From the NCBI GenBank assembly GCA_038373885.1, contig JAWZYV010016554.1:1-64000 (forward strand): a stretch of 64,000 bases of DNA, written 5' to 3'. The position numbers and the translations under genes were made by a program. Every line of letters begins with the position of its first letter. Position 1 is the first letter of the stretch. The notes under the pieces are model-generated. The model did not search any database. It saw only the letters and a list, made by a program, of their open reading frames with translations, and was not told where the DNA came from. The DNA is from Cheiracanthium punctorium. Lineage: Eukaryota; Arthropoda; Arachnida; Araneae; Cheiracanthiidae. Below are positions 9,173-19,779 of the stretch, one piece after another.

Positions 9173-12100
9173 ATGGCCTTTAGCTCATCTCCTTTCTCTA
9201 TTGTTCAGTGGAATTGCCGAAGCATCAAAAATAAAGAGGTTTGGCTGAAGCTCCCCCCCTTTTCTGATGCGGACGTCCTGCTCCTGCAGGAAACCTTTTT
9301 GAAAGACAATACTAGGTTTCACCCCAGCGGAAAGGTTGTTTATCGCCAAGACAGGTCGTCCCGCCCGGGTGGCGGCCTTGCCATTGCGGTTTCGTCGCAT
9401 CTCCCGTCCTTCCGCCTTCCGTGCTCCTCCCCCTCGGGGGCCAACGAAATCCTAGCGGTCTCAGTCCACTTCCCCAATATTAAGCTAAATATCATTAACT
9501 TGTACTCGAGTCATGGCCATGTGGTACGGGACCTACGCAATATCTGCTCCTCCCTCGAAGGTCCAAGCCTGTTACTCGGTGATTTCAATCTACATCACCC
9601 GTGGTGGGGCTCTCCTACCTCCACCCCAGTGAGTGAGGAATTCTGCCAGTGGCTCTCTGGCAGCCCCTTTGTATTGCTGAACTCCTCCTCCCCAACCCAT
9701 GTTTCTCCAAACGGCTCCTCCTCGCTTATCGACCTGTCCCTCTGCTCTCTGGACATCTATGACCTTCTCTCCCTTCAGGTTTGCGACGACCTGTTTGACA
9801 GCGACCATTTCCCCATCCAACTCTGGATTTCTAGCCTCCCAACGTCTCCCCCCCCGCGGCCTTTGTACCGCTGGAATCAGATCTGCGGTCAGGTCAACGA
9901 CGCCTTACAAAATCTCTCTGCCCTTGCTCTTCCAGATTTCCTGGACATCGTCTCCTCCAGCATTCGGGCGCATACCTATCATCCGTCGAACAGCCCGAAC
10001 CGGTTTCCCCCCTGGTGGACGGCTCGCTGCGAGAACCTCCGACGTCAAAAGAAATTCCTCCTCCGAAAATCTCGCACTCTGGTCTCCATGGAATACTGGC
10101 GCAAGTACAAACGGCTGTCTGCAAAACTCAAAAAGGTCATTCGAGAGGCCAAGCGTGCCTTCTGGGACCGCTCGTGCCGTGCGTCGCGTGATGGACACCT
10201 CCTCTTTACGATTTTCCGCAAGTTCCGTTCTCGCCCTATTTCGCCCCCTTCCTCCCGCCTTCTGATTAAAGATGGCATTAACCTTATAGCCTCTGCCCAG
10301 GCCCAGGCAGAAATATTGGCGAAATCCTTCAGCTACTCGGACCAACATGAACCTCTACCCATTGACTATGGCGGCCAGGAAACAGACCCCCTAAACCTGC
10401 CCTTCTCTATCAAGGAATTACAACAAGCGATTCACTCCACCAAAGTCACCACGCCGGGCGCTGACAAAATATCCGCTCGCCTTTTCAAGGGCTTAAATCC
10501 GCATTCCCTAAAACTCGTACTCGAGCTATACAATCTAATCTGGGACACGGGCGAAATCCCCTCCGCCTGGCGAACTTCTCGGATACTACCGATCCTTAAA
10601 CCTGAGAGGCCAGCCGACGCTGCTACGTCTTACCGTCCCATCGCCCTGACGGCAGTAATGTGCAAAATTCAAGAACGCATGATCTGCCAGCGACTACACC
10701 ACTTCTTACTCGCGCATCCCTCCGTGGATCCTCGCCACTTCGGTTTCCTGCAGTTCAGGGACAGCCAGACGGCGGTGACCAAACTGAACCTTGATCTCCA
10801 CATGGCACGTAACAACAAGAAGTACTTCCTTGGGGTCTCTTTGGACATACATGCGGCCTACGACTCAGTCTACATCGACGGCCTGATCTCCAAATGCGCC
10901 CAACTACAAATCAAGGGCCGGATCCTTCGCTGGATACACAACTTCCTTCTGGAGCGGCACATTCAGGTGGCTTGGAGGGGCACGGTCTCCAGCCTGCACC
11001 CCCTATCCAAAGGTCTCCCACAGGGCAGCGTAATCTCCCCCCTCTTGTTCACAGTATATATGCACGACTTTTTTGAAGTCCTGGAACAGGGTGTTGACAG
11101 TATAGTGTATGCCGACGACATCTTCCTATACTGTGCCGACCACAACCTCGGTACCTGCGAGCGAAAACTACAACAGACCCTGTTGCGGATCGGCCAGTGG
11201 TGCCGATATTGGAAACTTTCCGTAAGCCCGGGAAAATGTCGGGCTGTTAACCTATCTCGAAGGTGTGGGGAAAGCCACGTGAATTTTTCTATACAGGGGG
11301 GTCTCATAGAATGGTCGAACTCTATAAAATATCTCGGCTTTCATTTCTCGAGACATGGGGGTCTCCGTACGCACATCAACTATATTAAGAAAAAAGCGTT
11401 CCAACGGATTAACATCCTAAAAGTGCTCTCGTCTCGCCACTACGGTGCCCGCTCGGCGCACCTAGTGAAACTAGCCAACGGCACCATTCGCAGCCTTTTG
11501 GACTACGGTGCCCCGGCTCTATTCTCCCAGTGTCCCTCTCTGATTAAAAGTCTGGAAGTCATTCAAAATACTTCCCTACGTATCGCGCTTGGCCTCCCTA
11601 GGTGGGTCCCCAACCTCGTCCTGACTAAACATGCCAACTCCCTCAGTGTCAACGACAGAATCAAGGTTCTCACAACCAAATTTTGGATCAAGCACATCTC
11701 CTTAGGACCATTGTCGCCCCTGTGGTCTTTCCTTTATGGGAATGATTACCATGCTCCGACGTCTCGCTTCCCCCTCCTCCCCGATCTAACTAGTCTCCTG
11801 GCAGACTACGAATGCAAAGTCGATCACCTCATTCTAGCTGCCCCCTCCCCTTTCTTCTCTCCGGCCCCTTGGTCCGTGGTCACTGAAGGCCTGTCCTTCC
11901 AAAATAAACAGCTCTGTGTCCCTGCAGTTTCAAACCTTTTTAACACCTTTTTCGATCCGCTTAGGGCGACCCATAATTTCATAGCGACCGATGCAAGTAA
12001 AATACACGACAGCACCGCCATTGGTGGTTGCACCCTACACAGGAAATTCCATTACACCCTCAATAACGTTAACTCCATCTTCACGGCAGAAGCCCTAGCG

Positions 12101-12811
12101 CTCTGCTCAGCACTGGATGAACTTCTATGCAGCAACACCCCAACGATCATCCTTACCGACAGCTTGTCGGTTCTTACAGCGTTGTCCTCGTGCAATCACA
12201 AATCCCCTCACGTGATCCAGCGTCTCTACAAAAAGCTGACAGTGGCTGCTCAGATGGTTCCCAGCCTACAAATCTACTGGACCCCGGGTCACCGGGGCAT
12301 TCTCTTAAATGAACGGGCGGATGCAGCCGCTAGAGACACCCAGCCCTCTGACATACATTTAGAGTGGGTGGCTCCCGAAGACGTCACCGCAGCCATAACA
12401 AGGACTTTCCACCAAAAAACCATGACACACTTCAGCACCAGCAAATACCTAGCAACACATGGAGAAATCCCGAGTGCCCACAACACGTTCTCATGGTTCC
12501 ATAACAGGCACGAAGACGTGCTCTTCACGCGGCTGGTCTGCCGCATGCTACCCAACAAAGTCCTATATCACCGGTTCAACATCTCCCCAAACTGCCTCTG
12601 TGACACGTGCTGCACTCCCGAAACCATCGAACACATCCTCTTTTCCTGCAAGAAATATAGCATCCCACGGTGCCCCCTACTCCGCACTTTGGAGCTGCCA
12701 CCTTCTTTCTCCGGCCCTTTCCCCGTCTTCATTAGACATGCTATTGCCTCCTTATCTACGCGCCGAGCTGTAATGCTCTTCCTGCGTCAGCTTTCTCTCT
12801 ACTCTGCCTAA
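9173..12811 (+). CDS. Retrotransposon ORF2: endonuclease, reverse transcriptase, RNase H
   Basis: A 1212-residue polyprotein for target-primed reverse transcription. The start is set at MAFSSSPFS because this ATG is shared with copy 2. An apurinic-like endonuclease spans about 8-220, with N14 (QWNC), E40 (LLLQET), D137/N139 (GDFN) and D211-H212 (SDHFPI). The reverse transcriptase spans about 460-730, with D558 (SLDIHAAYDS), GLPQGSVISPLLF at about 614-626 and YADD at 646-649. RNase H spans about 935-1055, with D940 (ATDAS), E973 (TAEA), D996 (LTDS) and D1050 (NERAD). The C-terminal knuckle is C1143-x2-C1146-x7-H1154-x4-C1159. No stop or frameshift is present. RNase H places it in the I superfamily; the exact clade needs a phylogeny. 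Confidence 0.96.
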   Translation: MAFSSSPFSIVQWNCRSIKNKEVWLKLPPFSDADVLLLQETFLKDNTRFHPSGKVVYRQDRSSRPGGGLAIAVSSHLPSFRLPCSSPSGANEILAVSVHFPNIKLNIINLYSSHGHVVRDLRNICSSLEGPSLLLGDFNLHHPWWGSPTSTPVSEEFCQWLSGSPFVLLNSSSPTHVSPNGSSSLIDLSLCSLDIYDLLSLQVCDDLFDSDHFPIQLWISSLPTSPPPRPLYRWNQICGQVNDALQNLSALALPDFLDIVSSSIRAHTYHPSNSPNRFPPWWTARCENLRRQKKFLLRKSRTLVSMEYWRKYKRLSAKLKKVIREAKRAFWDRSCRASRDGHLLFTIFRKFRSRPISPPSSRLLIKDGINLIASAQAQAEILAKSFSYSDQHEPLPIDYGGQETDPLNLPFSIKELQQAIHSTKVTTPGADKISARLFKGLNPHSLKLVLELYNLIWDTGEIPSAWRTSRILPILKPERPADAATSYRPIALTAVMCKIQERMICQRLHHFLLAHPSVDPRHFGFLQFRDSQTAVTKLNLDLHMARNNKKYFLGVSLDIHAAYDSVYIDGLISKCAQLQIKGRILRWIHNFLLERHIQVAWRGTVSSLHPLSKGLPQGSVISPLLFTVYMHDFFEVLEQGVDSIVYADDIFLYCADHNLGTCERKLQQTLLRIGQWCRYWKLSVSPGKCRAVNLSRRCGESHVNFSIQGGLIEWSNSIKYLGFHFSRHGGLRTHINYIKKKAFQRINILKVLSSRHYGARSAHLVKLANGTIRSLLDYGAPALFSQCPSLIKSLEVIQNTSLRIALGLPRWVPNLVLTKHANSLSVNDRIKVLTTKFWIKHISLGPLSPLWSFLYGNDYHAPTSRFPLLPDLTSLLADYECKVDHLILAAPSPFFSPAPWSVVTEGLSFQNKQLCVPAVSNLFNTFFDPLRATHNFIATDASKIHDSTAIGGCTLHRKFHYTLNNVNSIFTAEALALCSALDELLCSNTPTIILTDSLSVLTALSSCNHKSPHVIQRLYKKLTVAAQMVPSLQIYWTPGHRGILLNERADAAARDTQPSDIHLEWVAPEDVTAAITRTFHQKTMTHFSTSKYLATHGEIPSAHNTFSWFHNRHEDVLFTRLVCRMLPNKVLYHRFNISPNCLCDTCCTPETIEHILFSCKKYSIPRCPLLRTLELPPSFSGPFPVFIRHAIASLSTRRAVMLFLRQLSLYSA

Positions 12812-13079
12812 GGTCTCTCTTTTGGCCCTTTGGGTTGTTGTGCTCGCTTCTCTCCATCGTATTCACGGGGTTACCCCCCACCAGGTTCCTTCGGACGGCC
12901 CCCCGGCCTGGCTCTCGCAGAGTCTCTTGGTCTTTTTGCACATCAGAAGCAAAAGGCAGAAGTCAGAAGTACGAGGAGCTTCGTAACCAAAGAAAATAGT
13001 GGGTCTAACACTACAGAACAAGTGAGATAACGGCTCCCTAGCCATAAATCTCCAAAACCCGCCCCCTCTTGAGGGGGTC

Positions 13080-13103
13080 TTCAAACTTCAAACTTCAAAC
13101 TTC
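13080..13103 (+). repeat. 3' heptamer tail of retrotransposon copy 1
   Basis: About three units of CTTCAAA ending in cttc, directly abutting the target duplication. Copy 2 has about two units at the equivalent end (21940-21953, reverse complement). Short tandem tails instead of poly(A) occur in several I-superfamily elements. Confidence 0.85.
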
Positions 13104-13116
13104 ATTGTTGTGCATG

Positions 13117-14780
13117 CGAAATTTTCTTACGTTGTGAGATTTATGCAATAATAAAGTTTTGTTTTTGAATTATAATTCATCGGATATTCTGTATGCCCTA
13201 GAAAACATCAAATTCCATTAATATTTATATTAAAAAAGTGTTTATTTAAATTTCTATTACGATATATTCAGATTGTTTTTTTTCTTTTATAAAAAATAAA
13301 TGTACTGCTTGTTATTATTTATCATAGTGTTCTTTTAAATATGTAAATGCCTGTAAAATAAGACCAGTTATCCCATTAATAAAGAAGTGTAAGATATGCA
13401 TCGCATAACATATTTGTACATGTAATTAATCTAATACGTATGAATATGAATTAAAAAAATAATCCAATAAATCAACTAAATTAAAGACGTAGACCAATTA
13501 ATGTGTTCTTTACTTAGTTGCATAATTATTTAAATTGACAGTAAACATGAGTGCAAAATGTAAATTTATAATTCCATAAAGCTTCTGCCTTTTTATTATA
13601 AGATGGAAAACATGTTTCGCAATGTTAGCTCATAAAACTGTACTAAACAATTCTACAATTACATTTTTGAATTTTGTTTCAAGTTAGAATCAGAACAGAA
13701 ATCAAAAGCTGGAACTCTGACCCTGTATTTCTTTTTTCTGGGTGAATTTTTACATATTAGGCAAAGCTCATGAATACTTTGCTCCGAAGCCCAACTCTAG
13801 TATACATTAATTCATAAATTTTCCCCTTTTCAAGCACAAACTGATTTTAGCAGACACGACAAATCATATTCGCTTCACCTCGACCAGATTTGAGAGTCCT
13901 GAGACCACCAGAATTTGGGTGTTTTCTGTATAATGTTTATATTTCTTCCTGCTAATTTCCGACTATTTAATTTTATATCACTGTTCTGTGAAATAATTAT
14001 TATATGGGAAAATCTTTAAATTATTGTTATTTTAATTAAATGTGCTACCAACCCCATATTACAGGGGTTTGCAGTTCGCTACTGAGTATTAACATAAGAA
14101 TATTAAGGCTCCGGCACCTTTTTTTGCCAGAAATTGCTGCTAGCCCTGGAGCAATTAAATGTTTTCTCATTGAAAAATTTCTTTCATTAATTTCCAAAAA
14201 GATACACTTTTTGTATATAACCCGCATACAAAAATATCTCCAATCGGTAAAATGTGCTCCATATTCTGATGAGGTGATGGACAAAATTTGATAATTATAT
14301 CCTGAAAAGTGTCAAAGGTATGAAGATAATAAGTACTGACTTAAACTAATTTTCAGTAGCTCTTGAAAGGAAAAAAATCACAATCACATTTTAAGGGTCA
14401 TACAGATATTATGAAAGAATATTTTACATTCAAATTCAAGTATAGACCCCAGTCACCTTTGTTTATAGATATCCCTTAAGACGTTATATGATGAAAGGCT
14501 GAAATTTTGTACATCACCTCATTTGTGCATGGGGTACATTTTATTTTCTAGGAATTTTTTTGTAAGGTAGTTCTAAGAAATTTTAAAAAGTGTAACTCTG
14601 TGAAAATTAACAAGAGGCATTTTCTCTTAACATAGTCTTTTTTTTTTAACCTTATTTTAAACATTTATTCAATTCACACTGCCTAATTATCTTTAATAGA
14701 TAAAGAATTAAAGCATGTTATCACTTTCTAGGGGCACTGTACGTGTGTGTGTGTCTATACAATTTATAAACACTAATATT
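13117..14780. other. AT-rich stretch, no feature recognised
   Basis: Strongly AT-rich sequence between retrotransposon copy 1 and the large foldback element. An aataaa hexamer sits near 13151. Overlapping opposite-strand frames at 14040-14291 show no recognisable protein. I see no repeat family here that recurs elsewhere in the window. Confidence 0.5.
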
Positions 14781-14980
14781 TTTACTTCCTTGTATGACGT
14801 ACAAAGAAATAATGTGATCGCAAAAAGAATTCGGTATCCAGATTTTGACTACCTCTAAATTTACTGAGTTTTTGCTTGACATCTCATTGTACACATGTAT
14901 GTATGTTCATATAAATTCATGTACAAGCATTCTGACTGACAGCTAGACCATTTTGATCAGTGTTTCCTGGCGCCTGTACG

Positions 14981-15242
14981 CAGTAGCGGATTCAGGGGAG
15001 GGACTTGGGGGCTTCACCCCCCCCCAAAAGAGATTGCTAGAGAGTAACATTCTGCTTCATTATGCACTTTGAATATGTAAAGTGATCTTTTTTAATCACT
15101 TAGCCCCTCCCAAACAAATGTAAAAATCCTTTTTACATTTGTTTAGACTAAAATTTTGCTTTATTGTATATTTTCTTTGGGTGAAATAAGCTTTTATCAA
15201 AATTTAGCCCCTCCCAAAAGAGAATTTCTGGATCCGCCACTG
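14981..15242 (+). mobile_element. G/C-tract MITE family C, 262 bp, perfect 8-bp duplication
   Basis: Ends cagtagcggattcagggg and ctggatccgccactg; flanked by cctgtacg at 14973-14980 and 15243-15250. The C-tract lies at 15018-15026 just inside the left end, and lesser C-rich blocks (tagcccctccc) occur twice. A second copy is at 49030-49281. It is inserted in the left arm of the foldback element, so it is younger than that element. Confidence 0.92.
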
Positions 15243-15919
15243 CCTGTACGTACGTGTGTATGTAGGTAACTCACATATCTTAAAAAGTACGAGTCGCACA
15301 ATGTTGAAATTTTATATTTAGAATTGTTGTAACATCTACATCCATACATTATATTTTATGGGCAGAAATTCATTAAAGTGTAATTTAGAGATATTAAGTT
15401 ATTTCAAATAAATCAAAAATGATATATGTTGTTAAGGATTACAAAATGAATCTTGCCATCAAAAATGGTATCTTTATCATTTACAGTTCTACAGGAGCAC
15501 TCAGAAAAATTCCAACAAATTACAGCCAATGGCAATTTTAGAAACATTCATTCATTTCAAGCAGAATAACATCTTACCATATGGTTGGATAATGGTCCGG
15601 TGACGTTCAGCCACCTCCCTCAAAAACTGCGTTAAAAGTCACCAAACTTGGCAACTTTTGGTATATATATGTATATATTTAATTTGCATATCTCAAAAAC
15701 TATTAGTCGTAGATTGCTGAGATTTTATATATAAGATCGTTGTAACATCTAGTTGTACACCTAGATTTTTTATTCCAATCTACTGGAGAGTTTATTTACA
15801 GGACCACCCAAAAGAATTTTGGTACTTGCATGTATCCTTGCAGTCTGCCAAGATGAGCGATTTTTCGCTTTGATAAATCCAGGTTGCAGGAAATCATGAT
15901 GGTTCCGAATACAATTGGC

Positions 15920-16098
15920 CAGGGGCATAGCCAAGGGGGGGGGTTATGGGGGTCATAACCCCCCCATGGGGAATTTTTTGCCATACGAAATGTATATTCT
16001 TCACTACATTATCACACACGCGTATACATATATATGAGTTTTAGTAGTCGTAACTCCCCCCCCCCCCCACCAATCAAAAATTTCTGGCTACGCCCCTG
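15920..16098 (+). mobile_element. G/C-tract MITE family A, 179 bp, perfect 8-bp duplication
   Basis: Ends caggggcatagccaag and ctggctacgcccctg; flanked by caattggc at 15912-15919 and 16099-16106. The G-tract is just inside the left end and C-tracts lie at about 15959-15965 and 16057-16070. This is the best reference copy of family A in the window. Confidence 0.93.
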
Positions 16099-16216
16099 CA
16101 ATTGGCTACAGTTTGCCAGCACATTTTCCGAAAAAATAATTTTGGCACGAATGTCTATCAGGATAATATGCAACTACCAGAATTCCAATACATTAATGTC
16201 TATAGACATCTTCAAA

Positions 16217-16387
16217 TAGTGACGTAGCCAGAAATTTTTCATGGGAGGGGTTACTATTGTAACTCACATATATGTATACATGTGTGTGGTGAGGGAGTGA
16301 AGAATATACATTTTGTATTGCAAAAATTTCAGGGTGTGTGTGTTGTGATCCCTTATTACCCCCCCCCCTCCCCTGGCTACGCCACTG
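16217..16387 (-). mobile_element. G/C-tract MITE family A, 171 bp, opposite orientation
   Basis: Ends agtgacgtagccagaaat and ctggctacgccactg; the flanks tcttcaaa (16209-16216) and tcttcaat (16388-16395) match at 7 of 8. The interior (ttcactcc-type block, tatacatatatgtgagtt) is the reverse complement of the copy 120 bp to the left. Confidence 0.85.
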
Positions 16388-16929
16388 TCTTCAATATATT
16401 ATGTCTGTAGTCGTTCATTGTTTGGTCCATGCACAGAATCTCGTTATTTGTCATCCACCGTGTTGAGTTTTGCCAAAATATCGCTAATTTAACACCAAAA
16501 AAAACTATGCATTTTGCATGACTCTAAAACTTTTAGCCGTAGAATGTTGAAATTTTGTATTTAGAACTATTGTAACATCTAACTGTGCTTTTGATTGCTG
16601 TGGACTGAGTAATTTATTTACAGGGTCACCCAAAAGACTTAAAATATATTAAGGGTCTATAGATACCTTCATTTCATTAAAAATCTGTGATGAATAACTG
16701 TTACAGCTGTGACTGAAATCTCGCTATCGCAAGCTTATTGGCTTTTGTCAAAATATTGCCCAATTAAGTGAAACAAATCTTTAAAATTGAACTCAGCTTG
16801 GCGGTAAACTTTAGAATTGCAGTATTTTGTCTCTTTCAAATGAAATAAGTTTAGATGAAGTGCCCCGAAAATATTTCAGGTTTAATAGAGGTACAAGGAA
16901 GTCATGTGGTGTCCATATCAGATTTATTA

Positions 16930-18300
16930 GTTCAATGATTTGATTAAAAAAAACAATCATAATAAAAGGAGTAGTATATAGAGTTTTACAGTTATATTCT
17001 TCCATGATGATTGTATGTAAGAGATTTTTTTTTCAACATCGTAAATTACAGTGTTACTTGAAAATATGTTTTCACATAATTTACACAGGAACCAGACTGC
17101 ATGCAAGCGATAGATATTAAAAAAATCAGATGTCAGTCAGCCAATTTAAATTACTTTAGAAGTTATTTACAAAAAAATTGAAAGAAAAAAAAAACATCAT
17201 ATTTGACTGCATAAAATGATTTAGGTTCTTGAATCTAAACAGCAGGTAAGAACAGTATTCATAGAAAAATTGCTACTGGCGTATTATCCCGGCACTCAAA
17301 CAAGACAGGCGATTTCGATTTCTCGCCAAGATAAATGCCAATCACATGAAATAATTAATGGTTTCAAATACGATTGGCAACAGTTTCCAGCACATTTGAT
17401 GAAAAAATACTTTGTTGGAAATGACCACTGCAATAATACGTAAGTATCAAAAAATCAAAAAATCTTCATAATAATTTCTAATCCTAATATCAGCTCCACG
17501 CAGAACAGAATGGAAATAGTTTTAGGTAAAAGAATAAGGATTTATTTTAACGAAGTACAGTTTAACCATTTAATCATCTGTCCATGGACACGAGAACAAC
17601 AACAGTATAACCTTGATTTCACGAAGTCAAAGAAACAACAGAAAGAATTGAGATAAGAAGGTGAAATGAAAGAGGGTGTCAGTTTAATAGAAAAAACACA
17701 TTTATTCAAGATATTTAAGTTCCACTCCATCCCTAATTTAGAATACTGCAAAAGAATAAAAAGGCTGGTAGCCAAGTTTAGTGATTTTAAAAAAGTAGAT
17801 TCTATAGTTTTTTAGCATAAGCAACAATAAGTAATCATACATTAACACATCACAAACTTCCTGTTTTATTTATTTATTATTATTATTTTAATAAACCGAC
17901 CACTCGTACAAAACTAGTTCTGTAAACAATGTATAAATTGACTTTTTAATCAAAATATGTTTTTAAAAAATAATTAACAAACTAATTCTTTCATGTTTTC
18001 TATTGATTTATTCTTATGCATTTTATATGCACATTTAATAACAGAATCCACACCAGAAAGTGCTATCCATAGAAAGCATGCACTAAAATTCATGTCAATC
18101 TAAGGATAAACCTATCTAGTCATAGCTTCAAACTACATTGGAGACAAATTATCCATATAGTTAAAAATCATGAAAAAATATCACAATCCTAAACTAGAAA
18201 CAATATCTAATTTTGCAATTAGAGTTTAATTATTTGAGGACAGCTTTAAAATTTCTTCCATATTTCTAAATAAATAATTTACATTCTTTCGTGCACAGTC
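16930..18300. other. Foldback loop, left part: nothing recognised
   Basis: AT-rich, non-repetitive within the window. The frames at 16811-17005 and 17542-17775 (minus) show no domain. Confidence 0.4.
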
Positions 18301-18548
18301 GTGGATTGCTGTCTAAACTGAAACGCCTGTTGCTTGCAATTCTGCAGTTTGTTTACATTCTTCACAGTGGGGCTGCGTTCGTAATCTAAAAACCCAATGA
18401 ACCTCCTCAGATTACACGTAGTTTATACGGATTACTGAGATTGCTAAATTATACATTTAGGTAAAGAAATAGCATGCGCAGAACGATGCGCGAAGCTGTC
18501 ACTCAGCTGACGTCAGAGATACGTCACGTCGAAATGCTCTATAGATAG

Positions 18549-18773
18549 TCATGATACTTTCCACGCATTTGTCAAAGATACATCAATATAGTTAGTAAAT
18601 ATTGGCCACCACCATTTTTTACCTCGAACTCTTATCCTGTAATTAGCAACTAAATTATCACATAAATCGACCCCTCCCATTTTGGTGTTATATTGTTCAA
18701 TAAGGTGAGGTTGGGTGGGGCCGTCGTTATTAGCAACCGGGCCTGACTGTTCGTTGCCACCGGAAGAAATCAC
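18549..18773 (-). pseudogene. piggyBac transposase C-terminal exon remnant
   Basis: The translation contains IEQYNTKMGGVDLCDNLVA, then YRIRVRGKKWWWPIFTNYID and a terminal NAWK. This is the hallmark end of the piggyBac (DDE_Tnp_1_7) domain, including the MGGVDxxD motif that carries the last catalytic aspartate. On the minus strand a splice-acceptor-like tattag sits just upstream (about 18787), and gtatca follows NAWK like a donor, so this may be one exon of a spliced piggyBac gene rather than a random fragment. No other piggyBac exons were found nearby, and no TTAA-flanked ends surround it. It lies in the unique loop of the foldback element. A domesticated piggyBac-derived gene is possible but unsupported. 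Confidence 0.8.
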
Positions 18774-19779
18774 TGAATCATTGAGGCCTAATATTTACAT
18801 TTGTGCTGTTCGATTGTATGCGATTTGGGATTATAAACGTTAATTTATTTTATAATTAAAAAACAATTTTGTTATAGCGATTTAATGACAAGGTGATTTA
18901 GATGTAGGTAATGATTTTTTGAAGATTGCACCTTTTTTTATGGCAAGAAATCAACAAAGAATTCGAACTTTCAGTTCTGAATGTAAAGGTAAGTGTACAC
19001 TCTTGTATAACTTATTTAGAAATTCTACAGATTTATAGGATATAAAGCATGTTTTGTGAATTAATATTTATATGTTATTTATAAATTATTTTAATCTGAA
19101 ATCATTTAACTTGGGTAGTTTATTATTCTGGTAAATAAACGTGCGTTGTAATACTAGTTAGACATTCTTATCTGTTTAAATCTTTCAGTTGAAAATGTCA
19201 TTTATTATAAATACACTAAATGTGTGATATTGGTTTCAGTGCAGAAGTACTGTAAAATATGTTATTAATTTTTGCACATGTTTATGTTGAAACTTTAATT
19301 GAAGTTAATATTTTGTATAAGCGTTCATTATGCTCAAATTCAAAGTTCCATTTAGACAATAGCTATAATAAAAAGTAATTAATTCAGAGATCGTTTGGTT
19401 TTAGTTTACTACAGTGTTTAGCGAAACTTGTGAAAAGGGATCTTGAGATTTTTCGAGTCCTAGAGCTGTTTTATACATGTTTAATACATTAAAAAAAAAT
19501 CTGATGTGTCCAACACATGACTTCCTTGCACGTCTATTAAATCAAAAATGTTTTTTACGCACTTCCTCTAAACTTATTTGTTTGAAAGATATAAAATATC
19601 AATAATAGTAAGATATAGCGATTTCTAGCCAAACATTTTGATATCTCCAAGCTGAGTTCAATTTGAAAGATTTCTTTCTGACAATTTATTTGGCGATATT
19701 TCACCAAAAGCCGACAAACTTGAGATAGTTTGCGAGATTTTGGGGATAGCCAAAGTAGTCATTGACCACAGACTTTCAA

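Larger units (their letters stand above)
7474..13101 (+). mobile_element. Full-length RNase H-type non-LTR retrotransposon, copy 1
   Basis: The element is bounded by the direct repeat tcattgttgtgcatg (7459-7473 and 13102-13116), a target-site duplication of 13 to 15 bp whose first bases are ambiguous with the 3' tail. Order: 5' UTR of about 350 bp, ORF1 (7825-9036), an A-rich spacer, ORF2 (9173-12811), and a 3' UTR of about 290 bp ending in TTCAAAC heptamers rather than poly(A). ORF2 carries endonuclease, reverse transcriptase, RNase H and a terminal CCHC motif, an architecture of the I superfamily (I, LOA and related clades). ORF1 resembles Jockey/I-type Gag. A second copy lies inverted at 21940-27551 with almost the same sequence. 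Both frames here are open, so this copy could encode a working set of proteins. Confidence 0.95.
15255..16660. repeat. Satellite-like units of the left foldback arm
   Basis: At least three diverged copies of a unit of about 160-175 bp, recognised by the order aaactattagtcgtaga, ttgaaattttatatttaga, ttgtaacatcta, then tttatttacagg(ac)caccc. They lie at about 15270-15380, 15680-15840 and 16510-16650 and are separated by non-unit sequence and two MITEs. The reverse complements of the same phrases mark the right arm. Confidence 0.7.

Noticed and set aside
9699..10348. Open frames of 76-188 codons on both strands inside the retrotransposon
   Set aside because: They overlap ORF2 in other frames; the C-rich codon use of ORF2 keeps alternative frames open. 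The same shadows recur in copy 2.
7474..13101. LTR retrotransposon or endogenous retrovirus
   Set aside because: No long terminal repeats, protease or integrase; the endonuclease is apurinic-like and the target duplication is 13-15 bp, as for non-LTR elements.
14040..14291. Antisense pair of about 80-codon frames
   Set aside because: They cover the same bases on both strands, which indicates few stops by chance rather than two genes.
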